64,000 nt of DNA from Mucilaginibacter sp. L196. GTDB taxonomy: Bacteria; Bacteroidota; Bacteroidia; Sphingobacteriales; Sphingobacteriaceae. This document shows positions 8,916 to 17,854 of the stretch, in pieces. Location of the stretch: contig NZ_LMUO01000012.1 in NCBI RefSeq assembly GCF_009765905.1, positions 137,758 to 201,757 of the forward strand. Reading direction: 5' to 3'. Below the pieces are notes generated by a model that did not search any database, was not told the origin of the DNA, and saw only the letters and a list, made by a program, of their open reading frames with translations. The stretch's first letter is position 1; every line of letters starts with the position of its first letter. A program made the position numbers and the translations under genes.

Positions 8916-10313
8916 ATGATAAATATAACCCGGCTAAGGTTGCTCTTTTTATTATTACCCGCTTTGCTGATTGTTTCAACTACTAAAGCGCAGGACGATG
9001 GTTTTAACACTTCTGTAAATGCCATCTTAAAAAACATTCATCCACCACAATTTAAGGCTGCTGTATATAACATTACCCGTTATGGCGCTATAGCGGATGG
9101 AAAAACTGATACCAAAGCCATTTTTGATAAAGTAATAGACCTGTGCAGTGTAAGCGGTGGTGGCGAGGTATTGGTGCCGAAGGGAACATTTTATACTGCA
9201 GGTCCAATCGTTTTAAAAAGCCATGTAAATTTGCATTTTGAGGATGGTGCCGAGCTTGTTTTCTCGGGCGATCCGAAGGATTATTTGCCACCGGTATTAA
9301 GTTTATGGGAAGGTACCGAGGTATTTAATTATTGTCCGCTGTTGTACGCTTATCAATGTTCGGATATAGCGGTTACAGGGCATGGAATTATCAATGGATC
9401 AGCAAGTAAAATATTTGCTACCTGGCGGCCACAAGGATCTGCAAATCAATTAAAATTAAGGCAAATGGGCGGGCATAATGTACCGGTTTATGAGCGGGTA
9501 TTTGGCGATGGTTATCATTTACCGCCGGATATGATCCAGTTTTTCGGGTGTAAGAATATATTGATAGATGGCATCACTATTAAAGATTCGCCATACTGGG
9601 TAATACATCCGGTGTTATGTAATAACGTTATGGTACAAAATGTAACTATTAATAGTCACAATTTAAATAACGATGGCTGCGACCCGGAATCAACTACTAA
9701 CGTGCTTATACAGAATTGTAAGTTTGATACAGGCGATGACGGCATCGCCATAAAAGCTGGTCGTGATCAGGATGCCTGGCGCATAGGCCAGCCAACGGAA
9801 AATGTTATTGTGCGTAACTCCGTTTTCACCTCAAAAGCTAATGGCCTTTGCATCGGCAGTGAAATGTCGGCCGGGGTTAGGAATGTTTATATGTACAATA
9901 ATTATATTCACCACTGCCTTAGTGCCATCTACTTTAAATCAAACTTGGATCGTGGGGGATTTATTGAAAACATCCACGTGCAAAATGTGCAATGCGATAC
10001 CGCTTACGCCGCGTTTATAAGATTTGAGAATAATTACTCAGGCGCACGTGGTGGCCACTACCCTACTAATTTTAACAACTTTAATATTGAAAAAGTAAAC
10101 TGCAATTATGCCGGTGAAACCGGAATTTATGCCGTGGGTGTGGATGGGCAACCACTTAAAAACATCACATTAAATAAGGTAAGCATCACTAAAACACCAA
10201 AGGATGAGGTTATCACCAATACAGAAAACTTAGTTTATAAAGACGTAGTTGTTAATGGGCATGTGTTGGCTAAACCAACCAATACCCCGGTTATACAATT
10301 ACATACCGATTAG
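8916..10313 (+). CDS. Glycoside hydrolase family 28 (polygalacturonase-like), secreted
   Basis: A 465-residue parallel beta-helix protein with a signal peptide (LLFLLLPALLIVSTTKAQ). The start region has the family mark YGAIADGKTDTKAIF. The catalytic region shows NNDGCDPEST and GDDGIAIKAGRD, which supply the three active-site aspartates of GH28, followed by IGSEMSAG. GH28 enzymes hydrolyse alpha-1,4-galacturonic acid bonds in pectin or rhamnogalacturonan. This length and the CIGSEM variant resemble exo-acting bacterial members. Together with the GH127 and GH29 genes nearby it points to pectin breakdown in the periplasm or outside the cell. Confidence 0.9.
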   Translation: MINITRLRLLFLLLPALLIVSTTKAQDDGFNTSVNAILKNIHPPQFKAAVYNITRYGAIADGKTDTKAIFDKVIDLCSVSGGGEVLVPKGTFYTAGPIVLKSHVNLHFEDGAELVFSGDPKDYLPPVLSLWEGTEVFNYCPLLYAYQCSDIAVTGHGIINGSASKIFATWRPQGSANQLKLRQMGGHNVPVYERVFGDGYHLPPDMIQFFGCKNILIDGITIKDSPYWVIHPVLCNNVMVQNVTINSHNLNNDGCDPESTTNVLIQNCKFDTGDDGIAIKAGRDQDAWRIGQPTENVIVRNSVFTSKANGLCIGSEMSAGVRNVYMYNNYIHHCLSAIYFKSNLDRGGFIENIHVQNVQCDTAYAAFIRFENNYSGARGGHYPTNFNNFNIEKVNCNYAGETGIYAVGVDGQPLKNITLNKVSITKTPKDEVITNTENLVYKDVVVNGHVLAKPTNTPVIQLHTD

Positions 10314-10324
10314 CCGGGTTTTAA

Positions 10325-10786
10325 TTAGATCTGCTTACGATAAACCAGGAAACCTGATCGTTCCGCTATTTTATCGTATAGCTTCATCGCAGTGATATTT
10401 GTTTCGTGGGTTTGCCAATAAACCCTTGGCGAACCTGTAAGTTTCGCACGCTCATAAACACCGTTGATTAATGCCCGGCCAACTCCTTTGCCACGCACGG
10501 CTTCATTGGTAAATAAATCCTGCATATAGCAACTAAGACCTATTGTTATGGTGCTGCGATGAAAAATATAATGCGTTAGGCCTACAAGCTTTCCATTACT
10601 TTCGGCAACCAGCGCATTAACCGGTTCATCTGGATTAAAAAAACGAGCCCATGTAGTTTGTGTTATTTCAAGCGGAAGCGCTGTTGCACCAGAACGGCCA
10701 TAAAACTTGTTATAGGCATCCCATAAGGGTAGCCATTGTTCGTAATCAGCAGGCTCAATTGGCCTTATTAGTAAATCTGTTGACAT
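10325..10786 (-). CDS. GNAT family N-acetyltransferase
   Basis: A 153-residue single-domain acetyltransferase. The visible features are IRPIEPADYEQWLPLWDAY at the start, the acetyl-CoA loop in NEAVRGKGVGRALINGVY (R/Q-x-x-G-x-G/A pattern), and a C-terminal YWQTHETNITAMKLYDKIAE. The substrate is unknown. It is convergent with the GH28 gene (11 bp apart) and follows the DUF4249 gene in the same direction. Confidence 0.88.
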   Translation of the reverse strand: MSTDLLIRPIEPADYEQWLPLWDAYNKFYGRSGATALPLEITQTTWARFFNPDEPVNALVAESNGKLVGLTHYIFHRSTITIGLSCYMQDLFTNEAVRGKGVGRALINGVYERAKLTGSPRVYWQTHETNITAMKLYDKIAERSGFLVYRKQI

Positions 10787-10795
10787 ATTTTAATA

Positions 10796-11611
10796 TTAAT
10801 AAACAATTATACTTTTACCTGTAATGGTATGCGCGCTAAAATAACCAAGCGCATTATTGTTAAAGTTTGATGGTGGATTTGATGGCGTAACCCCACCATC
10901 AGGCCCGTTAGTTTGCTGCTGACTTAAGGTATACCAATATTTGTAAATATTTTTATCAATACTCTCCATATTAACACTGGCAGTATCTCCAGGGTGAATA
11001 TCTATATCGGTTTGAAAAAGGTCTTCTTTTACATAACGGCCATTAGTAAAGCTATCATCGTTAGTAAAAATGGTGCCAACCTCGGTGCTGTTTACAAACA
11101 AAACAAACAGGTATTGGTTAGCTATATTCGGCGGGTCCTGATAATTTACGGTAATTGTACGCAAGCTGCTTTTACCAAAAACATTGGGCTTGTCTGTTAT
11201 GGAGTCAAGCGGTACAGAAACTGTTGGCATGGTAGATTGTGCCATATAAGTTGTATCTCCTATTTTTACCGTTAGTGTATAAGTTCGGCCATATACACCA
11301 CCATGAAAAGGGTAAAGCACATACAATCCCGGGTGAACTTCGTTAAAGTGGAATTGCCTGCCCGCACCATCATTAAGCGTTATTACAGCACCTGTTACTG
11401 TTGGGAAATTATCAGTAGCAGTAAAAGGCACAGACTTGGTGATAGTTACATATTGAGGGCCCTCCTGATCTGTTATGTTTGCCTCAATAACAATTTGCGC
11501 TGGGGCGTTATTTAGTTTCAAGTCGATAACTTTTTGGCATGATGCTATTGTCAGTACAATTATTGCAGCAACAATATATCCGTATTTTAATTTGACGCTC
11601 TTCATGCTCAT
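10796..11611 (-). CDS. DUF4249 family lipoprotein
   Basis: A 271-residue lipoprotein. The hydrophobic leader ends in a lipobox (LTIASC), so Cys25 is likely lipidated. The rest is beta-rich and matches the DUF4249 family, which in Bacteroidota is typically encoded directly downstream of a TonB-dependent receptor. Its start codon overlaps the receptor stop by one base, so the two form a transport pair. DUF4249 proteins are presumed to be surface or periplasmic partners of the receptor; the ligand is unknown. It is not a SusD homologue. Confidence 0.85.
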   Translation of the reverse strand: MSMKSVKLKYGYIVAAIIVLTIASCQKVIDLKLNNAPAQIVIEANITDQEGPQYVTITKSVPFTATDNFPTVTGAVITLNDGAGRQFHFNEVHPGLYVLYPFHGGVYGRTYTLTVKIGDTTYMAQSTMPTVSVPLDSITDKPNVFGKSSLRTITVNYQDPPNIANQYLFVLFVNSTEVGTIFTNDDSFTNGRYVKEDLFQTDIDIHPGDTASVNMESIDKNIYKYWYTLSQQQTNGPDGGVTPSNPPSNFNNNALGYFSAHTITGKSIIVY

Positions 11612-13965
11612 TAAAACTTAAAGTTCCAGGTTACTGATGGTATCCTGCCGAACAGGCTGGTTTCCACTGCCTCGGTTGTTCCCGGATTGGTTTTACTATC
11701 GCGGAAGGTAATAGCATAAGGATTACGGTGATCATAAACGTTGTAGATACCGAACGTCCAGCTGGAGTGATATTTTTTATGCGGTTTACCCTCAAGCGTA
11801 GCGCCCAAATCCAAACGATTATTGGCAGGTTCGCGATTAGCATTGCGTTGCGAATAATAAAAAGTTGTTAAGCCATTTATTTCATATTTGCCATTAGGGT
11901 AAGTTACCGGGTTGCCTGTACCATAAACAAATGTACTGGAGAACGACCATCTTTTACTGAACTGATAAATGCCTACGGCGGATATATCGTTTGTACGATC
12001 CTGAGTAGCCGGATAATAATCGCCATTATTTATTGCCGCGAATTTACGTTCGGTGCGCGATAAGGTATAGCCCAGCCAGCCATTGAACTTGCCGTATTTC
12101 TTCTTCAAAAAAAACTCTATACCATAGGCCCTGCCCGTACCATAAACCAATTGCGATTCCACATCCTGATTGAGGATAAGCTGTGCGCCGTTTTTATAAT
12201 CTATCTGATTTTGCAGCCACTTGTAATATACCTCGGTAGAGAACTCGAACATATTATCATTAAAATTACGAAAATATCCAGTTGAGAATTGATCGGCTAT
12301 TTCGGGTTTAATGTTGTTGCTGCTCATCACGTACAAGTCAGTCGGCGTACTACTGGTAGAGTTGCTGATGATGTGTATATTTTGGGTATTACGGTTGTAC
12401 GATGCCTTTAGGGATGTTTCTGACGTTAAGCTATAACTTGCTGAAAAACGGGGTTCTAAATTAAAATAGCGCTTAACAATCTGCCCCGAATTATAGGTAT
12501 TTGATGTGACGGTATTTCCCGCAGCATCATACGTACTGAATGTACCAGGGCCAAACAAAAACATATTGCTTAAACGGAAGCCATATAATAAACTTAGCTT
12601 ATCGCTTGCATGCCATTCGTCGCTTATGTAAGCAGCGGTTTCTAATCCGTAGCGGCGCTCTATCGTTTTATCGTTAAAACTGGAGTTTCCATCAGCGGTA
12701 ATGCTACCCGGTGCCAGGTTATGATGCAAGGCATCAACCCCGAACTTAATAGTGTGACTATTGCTGATAAAATATTGAAGATCTTCTTTAAAATCGAGAT
12801 CGGTTATTTGCGATACCGCGTTGAAGTTATTGCCCGGCAGGTAGCTTTGTATATCGTAATTATAATTGCTGTAGATAAGCGAAGTGTTTGAAAACAACTT
12901 ACTATTAAAAATGTGATTGAAGCGCAAAGTACCTGTTGAATTACCCCAATTGGTGCCGAAGGTATTTTTTAAGCCTAACACATCTTTGCCAAAATATCCG
13001 GAAAGATAAAGTACGTTTTTATCATCAAAGTGGTAATTGGCTTTAGCGTTGATGTCATAAAAATACAGTTGACTACCTTTCACGGTTGAATCGGATGAAG
13101 CCCTCAGGAACAGATCGAGGTAAGTGCGGCGGGCACTGATCATAAAAGAACCTTTGTCCTTTACTATCGGGCCCTCCACTTTGATGCGGGATGAAATGAG
13201 GCCAATACCGCCCTGCACTACATAGTTTTGGTTATTGCCCTCATCCATTTTAATATCCAACACTGATGACAATCGTCCGCCATATTGTGCTGGCATGCCG
13301 CCTTTGTACAGGCTCACATCTTTTATAGCATCGGAGTTAAAAGTGGAGAAAAAACCAAATAAATGCGAAGCATTATATACTGTAGCTTCATCTAACAGAA
13401 TCAGATTTTGATCAGATGCCCCTCCTCGAACATAAAAGCCTGTATTGCCTTCGCTGGCAGCTTTGACGCCGGGTAATAAGGATAACGTTTTCAGAATATC
13501 CCTTTCACCCAACAAAACCGGGACATTGTTGATCTGCGACATGTCGAGCTTTTCTACTCCCATTTGCGGCGATGCCACGTTATCGTTATTCCGGGTATGT
13601 GCATTAATAACAACTTGTTGCAGCTCGGCTTTGGGGTTAAGGGCTACATCAACCACCTTATTTTCGGTTAAGGCAACGGTGTATACAGCTGGTGCATAAC
13701 CCACATAAGTTACCGTTAAAATATAGTTACCCTCCGGAGCGGTTAATGAGTAAAAGCCATAGTTATTACTTGATGTTGAAGTTTTATTTAGCGTTATAGT
13801 GGCGCCTATTAATATTTCGCCGGTAGCTGCATCTTTAACATTACCACTTACGGTAAACTTTTTTTGTGCCGATACTGGGATGCTAATTAACAGGCAAAAA
13901 GCAAGCAGAATTGCTATGTTTAAGTATTGGGGCCTGTAGGTGAATAGTTTATCGGTTGACAGCAT
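11611..13965 (-). CDS. TonB-dependent outer-membrane receptor
   Basis: A 784-residue receptor. A hydrophobic signal (LLAFCLLISIPVSAQ) precedes a carboxypeptidase-regulatory-like beta-sandwich (FTVSGNVKDAATGEILIGA), then the plug domain (GFYVRGGASDQNLILLDEAT) and a 22-strand-type barrel that ends in an aromatic residue (WNFKF), as outer-membrane barrels do. It energises uptake of a ligand across the outer membrane using TonB. The DUF4249 lipoprotein gene overlaps its stop codon. The lack of a SusD partner argues against a classical polysaccharide utilisation pair. Its ligand may be a metal complex, peptide or small glycan. Confidence 0.9.
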   Translation of the reverse strand: MLSTDKLFTYRPQYLNIAILLAFCLLISIPVSAQKKFTVSGNVKDAATGEILIGATITLNKTSTSSNNYGFYSLTAPEGNYILTVTYVGYAPAVYTVALTENKVVDVALNPKAELQQVVINAHTRNNDNVASPQMGVEKLDMSQINNVPVLLGERDILKTLSLLPGVKAASEGNTGFYVRGGASDQNLILLDEATVYNASHLFGFFSTFNSDAIKDVSLYKGGMPAQYGGRLSSVLDIKMDEGNNQNYVVQGGIGLISSRIKVEGPIVKDKGSFMISARRTYLDLFLRASSDSTVKGSQLYFYDINAKANYHFDDKNVLYLSGYFGKDVLGLKNTFGTNWGNSTGTLRFNHIFNSKLFSNTSLIYSNYNYDIQSYLPGNNFNAVSQITDLDFKEDLQYFISNSHTIKFGVDALHHNLAPGSITADGNSSFNDKTIERRYGLETAAYISDEWHASDKLSLLYGFRLSNMFLFGPGTFSTYDAAGNTVTSNTYNSGQIVKRYFNLEPRFSASYSLTSETSLKASYNRNTQNIHIISNSTSSTPTDLYVMSSNNIKPEIADQFSTGYFRNFNDNMFEFSTEVYYKWLQNQIDYKNGAQLILNQDVESQLVYGTGRAYGIEFFLKKKYGKFNGWLGYTLSRTERKFAAINNGDYYPATQDRTNDISAVGIYQFSKRWSFSSTFVYGTGNPVTYPNGKYEINGLTTFYYSQRNANREPANNRLDLGATLEGKPHKKYHSSWTFGIYNVYDHRNPYAITFRDSKTNPGTTEAVETSLFGRIPSVTWNFKF

Positions 13966-14030
13966 TGGCGGATATAAAGATATTATATTATGCCATTACT
14001 GATTATTAATGGCATAATATTTAATCAATA

Positions 14031-15416
14031 CTACCTCCGTTCGTTATATACCTGAAACTCTGCTATTGATACCTGGTGATCGGCTTTGGCTATTGATATC
14101 CTTACCTTATTGCCCCACACCCGGTCAAAGCGATGTATTTTTATCTTTTTACCATTCTCGCCGTCGAATAGTGTTTTCCAAACGCCGTTACTGCAATATT
14201 CAAGGCGGTAATTGGTGATGTTCGGTTTCTGCTCGGCAATTACAATGGTATTGAATCCTTTATCCTTATCAAAATCAATCTCATACCATGGGCTTTTTAC
14301 GGTTGGGTTTGATATCCACGAAGTGGTAAAATCATCATCATTTGCAAAATCCATAATATTCATATCATCGCTCCAGCTTGAATTTGATGGCTGATTTTTT
14401 GCCAGATTTGATGAAATTATAGGTGCATCAATAGTTGGCAGTTTTGGTGCTGGGCCATCATTCTTCCACATTTTGCCTATGGTTTTAAGTGCTGTTAGTG
14501 TATTATCATCAATAAGCCCATCGCGGTTTGGCGCTACATTCAGTATAAAATTACAATCAACTTTATTAAAAGGAATAATATAATTATTAACCAGCATGGC
14601 GGGGTTTTTAACTGAATCCGCAGGGAAATTAGTTTTCCAGAACCATGCAGTATTTATTGGCAGACAAGCTAACGCTGGCATGCTGTTATATTGTTTTGAT
14701 ATGCGCTGACCAGCTCCCATTTCGTAGGTTTTTATATCGGTATAGTATAAACCTTCGGCAGGGTATTTGGCACCGTTCAAGTCCATCATTACACAATTTG
14801 GTTGCAGCGATTTTACAAGGTTATAAATATCTTCAAAAGGCACATCATCGTAAGATATCCTCGACCATGGCGCATCCCAACCGTCGATAATTAACGCTGA
14901 AATTGGGCCGTAATTGGTTAAAAGCTCGGTTAGTTGTGCTTTTATCATTTCAACATCCTTATGCGTTATTGAGTTAGGGCGAATGCGATGATGGGTATCT
15001 AAAATGGAGTAATACAGCATCACTTTTAAGCCATTAGCACGAAAAGCATCGGTAAATTCTTTTACCACATCCCTTTTCAATGGACTATTCATTACATTAT
15101 AGTCGGTGGTTTTAGTATCCCAGATACAAAAGCCACTGTGGTGTTTGGTGGTCAGGCAACCATAGCTCATGTTCGCTGATTTCGCGGCTTTTGCCCATTG
15201 GTCGCAATCTAATTTTGTGGGATTAAATATGGATGGAGATGCTTCGGGATCAGGCCAATCCTGGTTCATATAAGTAGGGATATTGAAATGGATAAACATC
15301 CCGAATTTTAAATCGACAAATTGTTGTTGGAGTTGTTGCAGGATTTGTTTTTCCTGTGCAAATACAGTACTTGATAATAGTAAAGCATAGAATACGGTAC
15401 AAATAAGTTTTTTCAT
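14031..15416 (-). CDS. Glycoside hydrolase family 29 (alpha-L-fucosidase-like) with C-terminal binding domain
   Basis: A 461-residue exported enzyme with a signal peptide (LICTVFYALLLSSTVFAQ). The GH29 barrel includes LKFGMFIHFNIPTYMNQDWP, TTKHHSGFCIWDTKTTDYN and LIIDGWDAPW; the Asp in the last is the likely nucleophile. A C-terminal F5/8-type C-like domain follows (WSDDMNIMDFANDDDFTTSW to KVRISIAKADHQVSIAEFQV) and probably binds carbohydrate. The expected reaction is release of alpha-L-fucose. It could act on xyloglucan or rhamnogalacturonan II, which suits the neighbouring pectin enzymes. Confidence 0.88.
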   Translation of the reverse strand: MKKLICTVFYALLLSSTVFAQEKQILQQLQQQFVDLKFGMFIHFNIPTYMNQDWPDPEASPSIFNPTKLDCDQWAKAAKSANMSYGCLTTKHHSGFCIWDTKTTDYNVMNSPLKRDVVKEFTDAFRANGLKVMLYYSILDTHHRIRPNSITHKDVEMIKAQLTELLTNYGPISALIIDGWDAPWSRISYDDVPFEDIYNLVKSLQPNCVMMDLNGAKYPAEGLYYTDIKTYEMGAGQRISKQYNSMPALACLPINTAWFWKTNFPADSVKNPAMLVNNYIIPFNKVDCNFILNVAPNRDGLIDDNTLTALKTIGKMWKNDGPAPKLPTIDAPIISSNLAKNQPSNSSWSDDMNIMDFANDDDFTTSWISNPTVKSPWYEIDFDKDKGFNTIVIAEQKPNITNYRLEYCSNGVWKTLFDGENGKKIKIHRFDRVWGNKVRISIAKADHQVSIAEFQVYNERR

Positions 15417-15523
15417 AAGTAATGAGGCAATGAAGGGCTAAGATATAAAACAGATTGGTATTTTACGATTGGCAAAGCAGCGCAATGGAAACACCATATA
15501 TATATTCGGAAGATAAAAAAGGT

Positions 15524-15595
15524 GTCATGCTGAGCGTAGTCGAAGCATGTGGGCAAAGGCCTTTACGCACATGCTTCGACTACGCTCAGCATGAC
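15524..15595. repeat. GTCAT hairpin repeat (GTCATGCTGAG subtype), perfect 28-bp arms
   Basis: Perfect inverted arms at 15524-15551 and 15568-15595 enclose a 16-base loop that contains GGCAAAGGCC. The same internal motif occurs next to the left arm of the GIY-YIG-containing hairpin at 63361. The sequence immediately to the right, up to 15652, is also shared, inverted, with 50498-50557. It fills most of the 323-bp gap between the GH29 and amidophosphoribosyltransferase genes together with the terminator at 15685. Confidence 0.9.
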
Positions 15596-15624
15596 ATCCC
15601 TCTTTTTATAAAAAAGTATTAGAA

Positions 15625-15652
15625 AAGCAAATCTCATCTTTCGAACACCTAT
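15625..15652. repeat. 28-bp inverted copy of 50498-50525
   Basis: AAGCAAATCTCATCTTTCGA here and the following bases are the reverse complement of 50498-50525, with one mismatch. In both places this block lies about 30 bp outside the arm of a GTCATGCTGAG hairpin. The repeated unit is therefore longer than the hairpin itself. Confidence 0.7.
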
Positions 15653-15684
15653 GGTAAAACACCGATCACAATGGCATAAACAAC

Positions 15685-15713
15685 AAAGCCCTTTTGCAAT
15701 GCAAAAGGGCTTT
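15685..15713 (-). terminator. Rho-independent terminator of the amidophosphoribosyltransferase gene
   Basis: A perfect 13-bp stem, AAAGCCCTTTTGC with its complement, encloses a 3-base loop 27 bp after the stop codon of the gene at 15740-17647. Read leftward it is followed by a T-rich run. Confidence 0.75.
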
Positions 15714-15739
15714 GTGTTACTTTTTAATATTGATTCAAA

Positions 15740-17647
15740 TTACATGTAACCACGTTGGTTCTTTCCTTCCATCCAGTTGGCGAAGGCGCGGTTAACTACC
15801 TTGTTACCACCAGGGGTTGGGAAATCACCGCTAAAATACCAGTCGCCGGTGTGATCCGGGCAGGCGATGTGCAGGTTATCCAATGTTTGGTATAATACTT
15901 TTACCTCTGCTTTTATTTCTTTTGGGGTGATGATCTTAGCTATACGATCAGATATTTCCTGATCAGTAAAAGGCGCGTAGATGGCTTTTACGTAGTTTAC
16001 CACTTCTTCTTTAGGCAGCGATGCGCTGTCTTTACATTGCTGGTAAACTTTCAATATCACATCATCCATACCGGCATCTTTCAATAGGCTTATCGCTGCC
16101 TCGAAAGCAACAAACTCGCCCATGCGCGACATATCAATACCATAACAATCAGGGTACCTGATTTGCGGTGCTGATGAAACCACCACTATTTTTTTAGGGC
16201 CTAAACGATCAAGAATTTTCAGGATGCTTTGTTTAAGCGTAGTACCACGAACAATTGAATCATCCAAAACCACCAACGTATCAGTTCCGTTTTTAATCAA
16301 ACCGTAAGTGGTATCATAAACGTGGGCAACCATTTCGCTACGGTCGGCATCCTGTGTGATGAATGTACGGAGCTTAACGTCTTTTATCGCGATCTTTTCC
16401 ACACGTGGAGCCATACATAACACTTCCGTCAATTCCTCATCGGTGATTTTGTCGGTTCGGTTTAGCAGTTTATCGCGCTGGTATTTTTTGATGTATTTAT
16501 GTACGCCCTCAACCATACCGTAAAATGCTACCTCTGCGGTGTTAGGTATGTAGGAGAACACAGTATTTTTCACATCGTGGTTTATCTCGTTTAATATCTG
16601 CGAACAAAGCAGGCGGCCTAATTGTTTACGCTCGCGGTAAATAGAAGCATCGCTACCACGTGAAAAATAGATACGTTCAAATGAACATGCCTTTTTTTCT
16701 CTTGGCTCGCTGATCATGTCCTCAGTTATTTTACCATTCTTTTTAACGATAAGCGCATGGCCGGGCTGTATTTCCTTAACATCACCAATAGGGATATTAA
16801 AGGCAGTTTGAATAGCGGGGCGCTCAGAAGCGGCAACCACAATCTCATCATTAGCATAATAATAAGCCGGGCGTATACCTGCCGGGTCGCGCATTACAAA
16901 TGCGTCACCGTGGCCTAATATACCTGCGATAGTGTAACCACCGTCCCAGTTTTTGGCTGATTTACGCAGAATTTTAGCAACATCCATATCATTGGCTATC
17001 AGCTTGCTAATCTCCATGTTATCGTCGTGGCCTTCGCGTTTGTATTGGTCGAATAATCCCTGGTTCTCAGTATCGATAAAGTGCCCTATCTTTTCCAAAA
17101 CAGTAACCGTATCGGCTTTTTCTTTTGGATGCTGGCCTAAATCGTACAGTTGCTGCAACAGTTCATCAACATTAGTCATGTTGAAGTTACCGGCAATAAC
17201 CAGGTTACGGGTCATCCAGTTGTTCTGACGTAAGAAAGGGTGACAGTTTTCTATACTGTTTTTGCCATGGGTACCATAACGCAAATGGCCCAATAACACT
17301 TCGCCGGTAAAGCTTATGTGTTCTTTGAGCCAATCAGCATCCTGCATACGTTCCGGGGTTTCCTTCTGTATGTCGGCAAACTTTTTCTGGATATACTCAA
17401 AAATGTCTGCAACGGCATTTGAGGCCATCGATCGGTGCCTGCTTATATAGCGTTTACCAGGCTCAACATCTAGTTTAATTGTTGCAACGCCGGCGCCATC
17501 CTGGCCACGGTTGTGTTGTTTTTCCATTAAAAGATAAAGCTTGTTAAGGCCGTACAGTGCAGTACCGTACTTTTTTTGATAGAAAGAAAGTGGCTTTAAA
17601 AGGCGGATAAATGCCACACCGCATTCATGTTTAATCTGATCGCTCAT
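15740..17647 (-). CDS. purF: Amidophosphoribosyltransferase, long Bacteroidota type
   Basis: A 635-residue protein with an N-terminal class II glutamine amidotransferase domain and a C-terminal phosphoribosyltransferase domain. It would make 5-phosphoribosylamine from PRPP and glutamine, the first step of purine synthesis. Cys9 (KHECGVAFI) fits the amidotransferase nucleophile if a short N-terminal propeptide is removed; RGQDGAGVA and GHLRYGTHG are glutaminase blocks. The PRPP motif is VVLDDSIVRGTTL. It is much longer than the usual 470-500 residues because of insertions in the glutaminase half and a C-terminal extension. A shorter paralogue may be the housekeeping enzyme, so the symbol is tentative. 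A strong hairpin terminator follows. Confidence 0.8.
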   Translation of the reverse strand: MSDQIKHECGVAFIRLLKPLSFYQKKYGTALYGLNKLYLLMEKQHNRGQDGAGVATIKLDVEPGKRYISRHRSMASNAVADIFEYIQKKFADIQKETPERMQDADWLKEHISFTGEVLLGHLRYGTHGKNSIENCHPFLRQNNWMTRNLVIAGNFNMTNVDELLQQLYDLGQHPKEKADTVTVLEKIGHFIDTENQGLFDQYKREGHDDNMEISKLIANDMDVAKILRKSAKNWDGGYTIAGILGHGDAFVMRDPAGIRPAYYYANDEIVVAASERPAIQTAFNIPIGDVKEIQPGHALIVKKNGKITEDMISEPREKKACSFERIYFSRGSDASIYRERKQLGRLLCSQILNEINHDVKNTVFSYIPNTAEVAFYGMVEGVHKYIKKYQRDKLLNRTDKITDEELTEVLCMAPRVEKIAIKDVKLRTFITQDADRSEMVAHVYDTTYGLIKNGTDTLVVLDDSIVRGTTLKQSILKILDRLGPKKIVVVSSAPQIRYPDCYGIDMSRMGEFVAFEAAISLLKDAGMDDVILKVYQQCKDSASLPKEEVVNYVKAIYAPFTDQEISDRIAKIITPKEIKAEVKVLYQTLDNLHIACPDHTGDWYFSGDFPTPGGNKVVNRAFANWMEGKNQRGYM

Positions 17648-17664
17648 GATTGAGAATGAGGTGG

Positions 17665-17672
17665 CAAAGGTA
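17665..17672 (-). promoter_or_regulatory. Candidate -7 element (TACCTTTG) for purF
   Basis: On the minus strand TACCTTTG matches the Bacteroidota -7 consensus TAnnTTTG, 17 bases before the ATG. I see no convincing -33 TTTG at the right spacing. Confidence 0.4.
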
Positions 17673-17854
17673 AAAGTTTATTTAGATTTTAGCTTATCCA
17701 ATTTGTCATTAATTCGTATTAATATGAAGTAATTATGAACAATTTGTTAACTATTTGGAAGCGAGATTATAGAGCGGGGTGCGGATGAAGTTCGCTACCC
17801 CTTTTTAAGCGCTTTAATCTTTGGGCAAACAACAATTATAATACTTATTGCGTT

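Noticed and set aside
10796..13965. SusCD pair
   Set aside because: The receptor partner is a DUF4249 protein, not a SusD homologue.
17777..17813. Hairpin GGGGT...ACCCC followed by a T-run
   Set aside because: It would work only for plus-strand transcripts, but both neighbouring genes are on the minus strand; the stem is only five bases.
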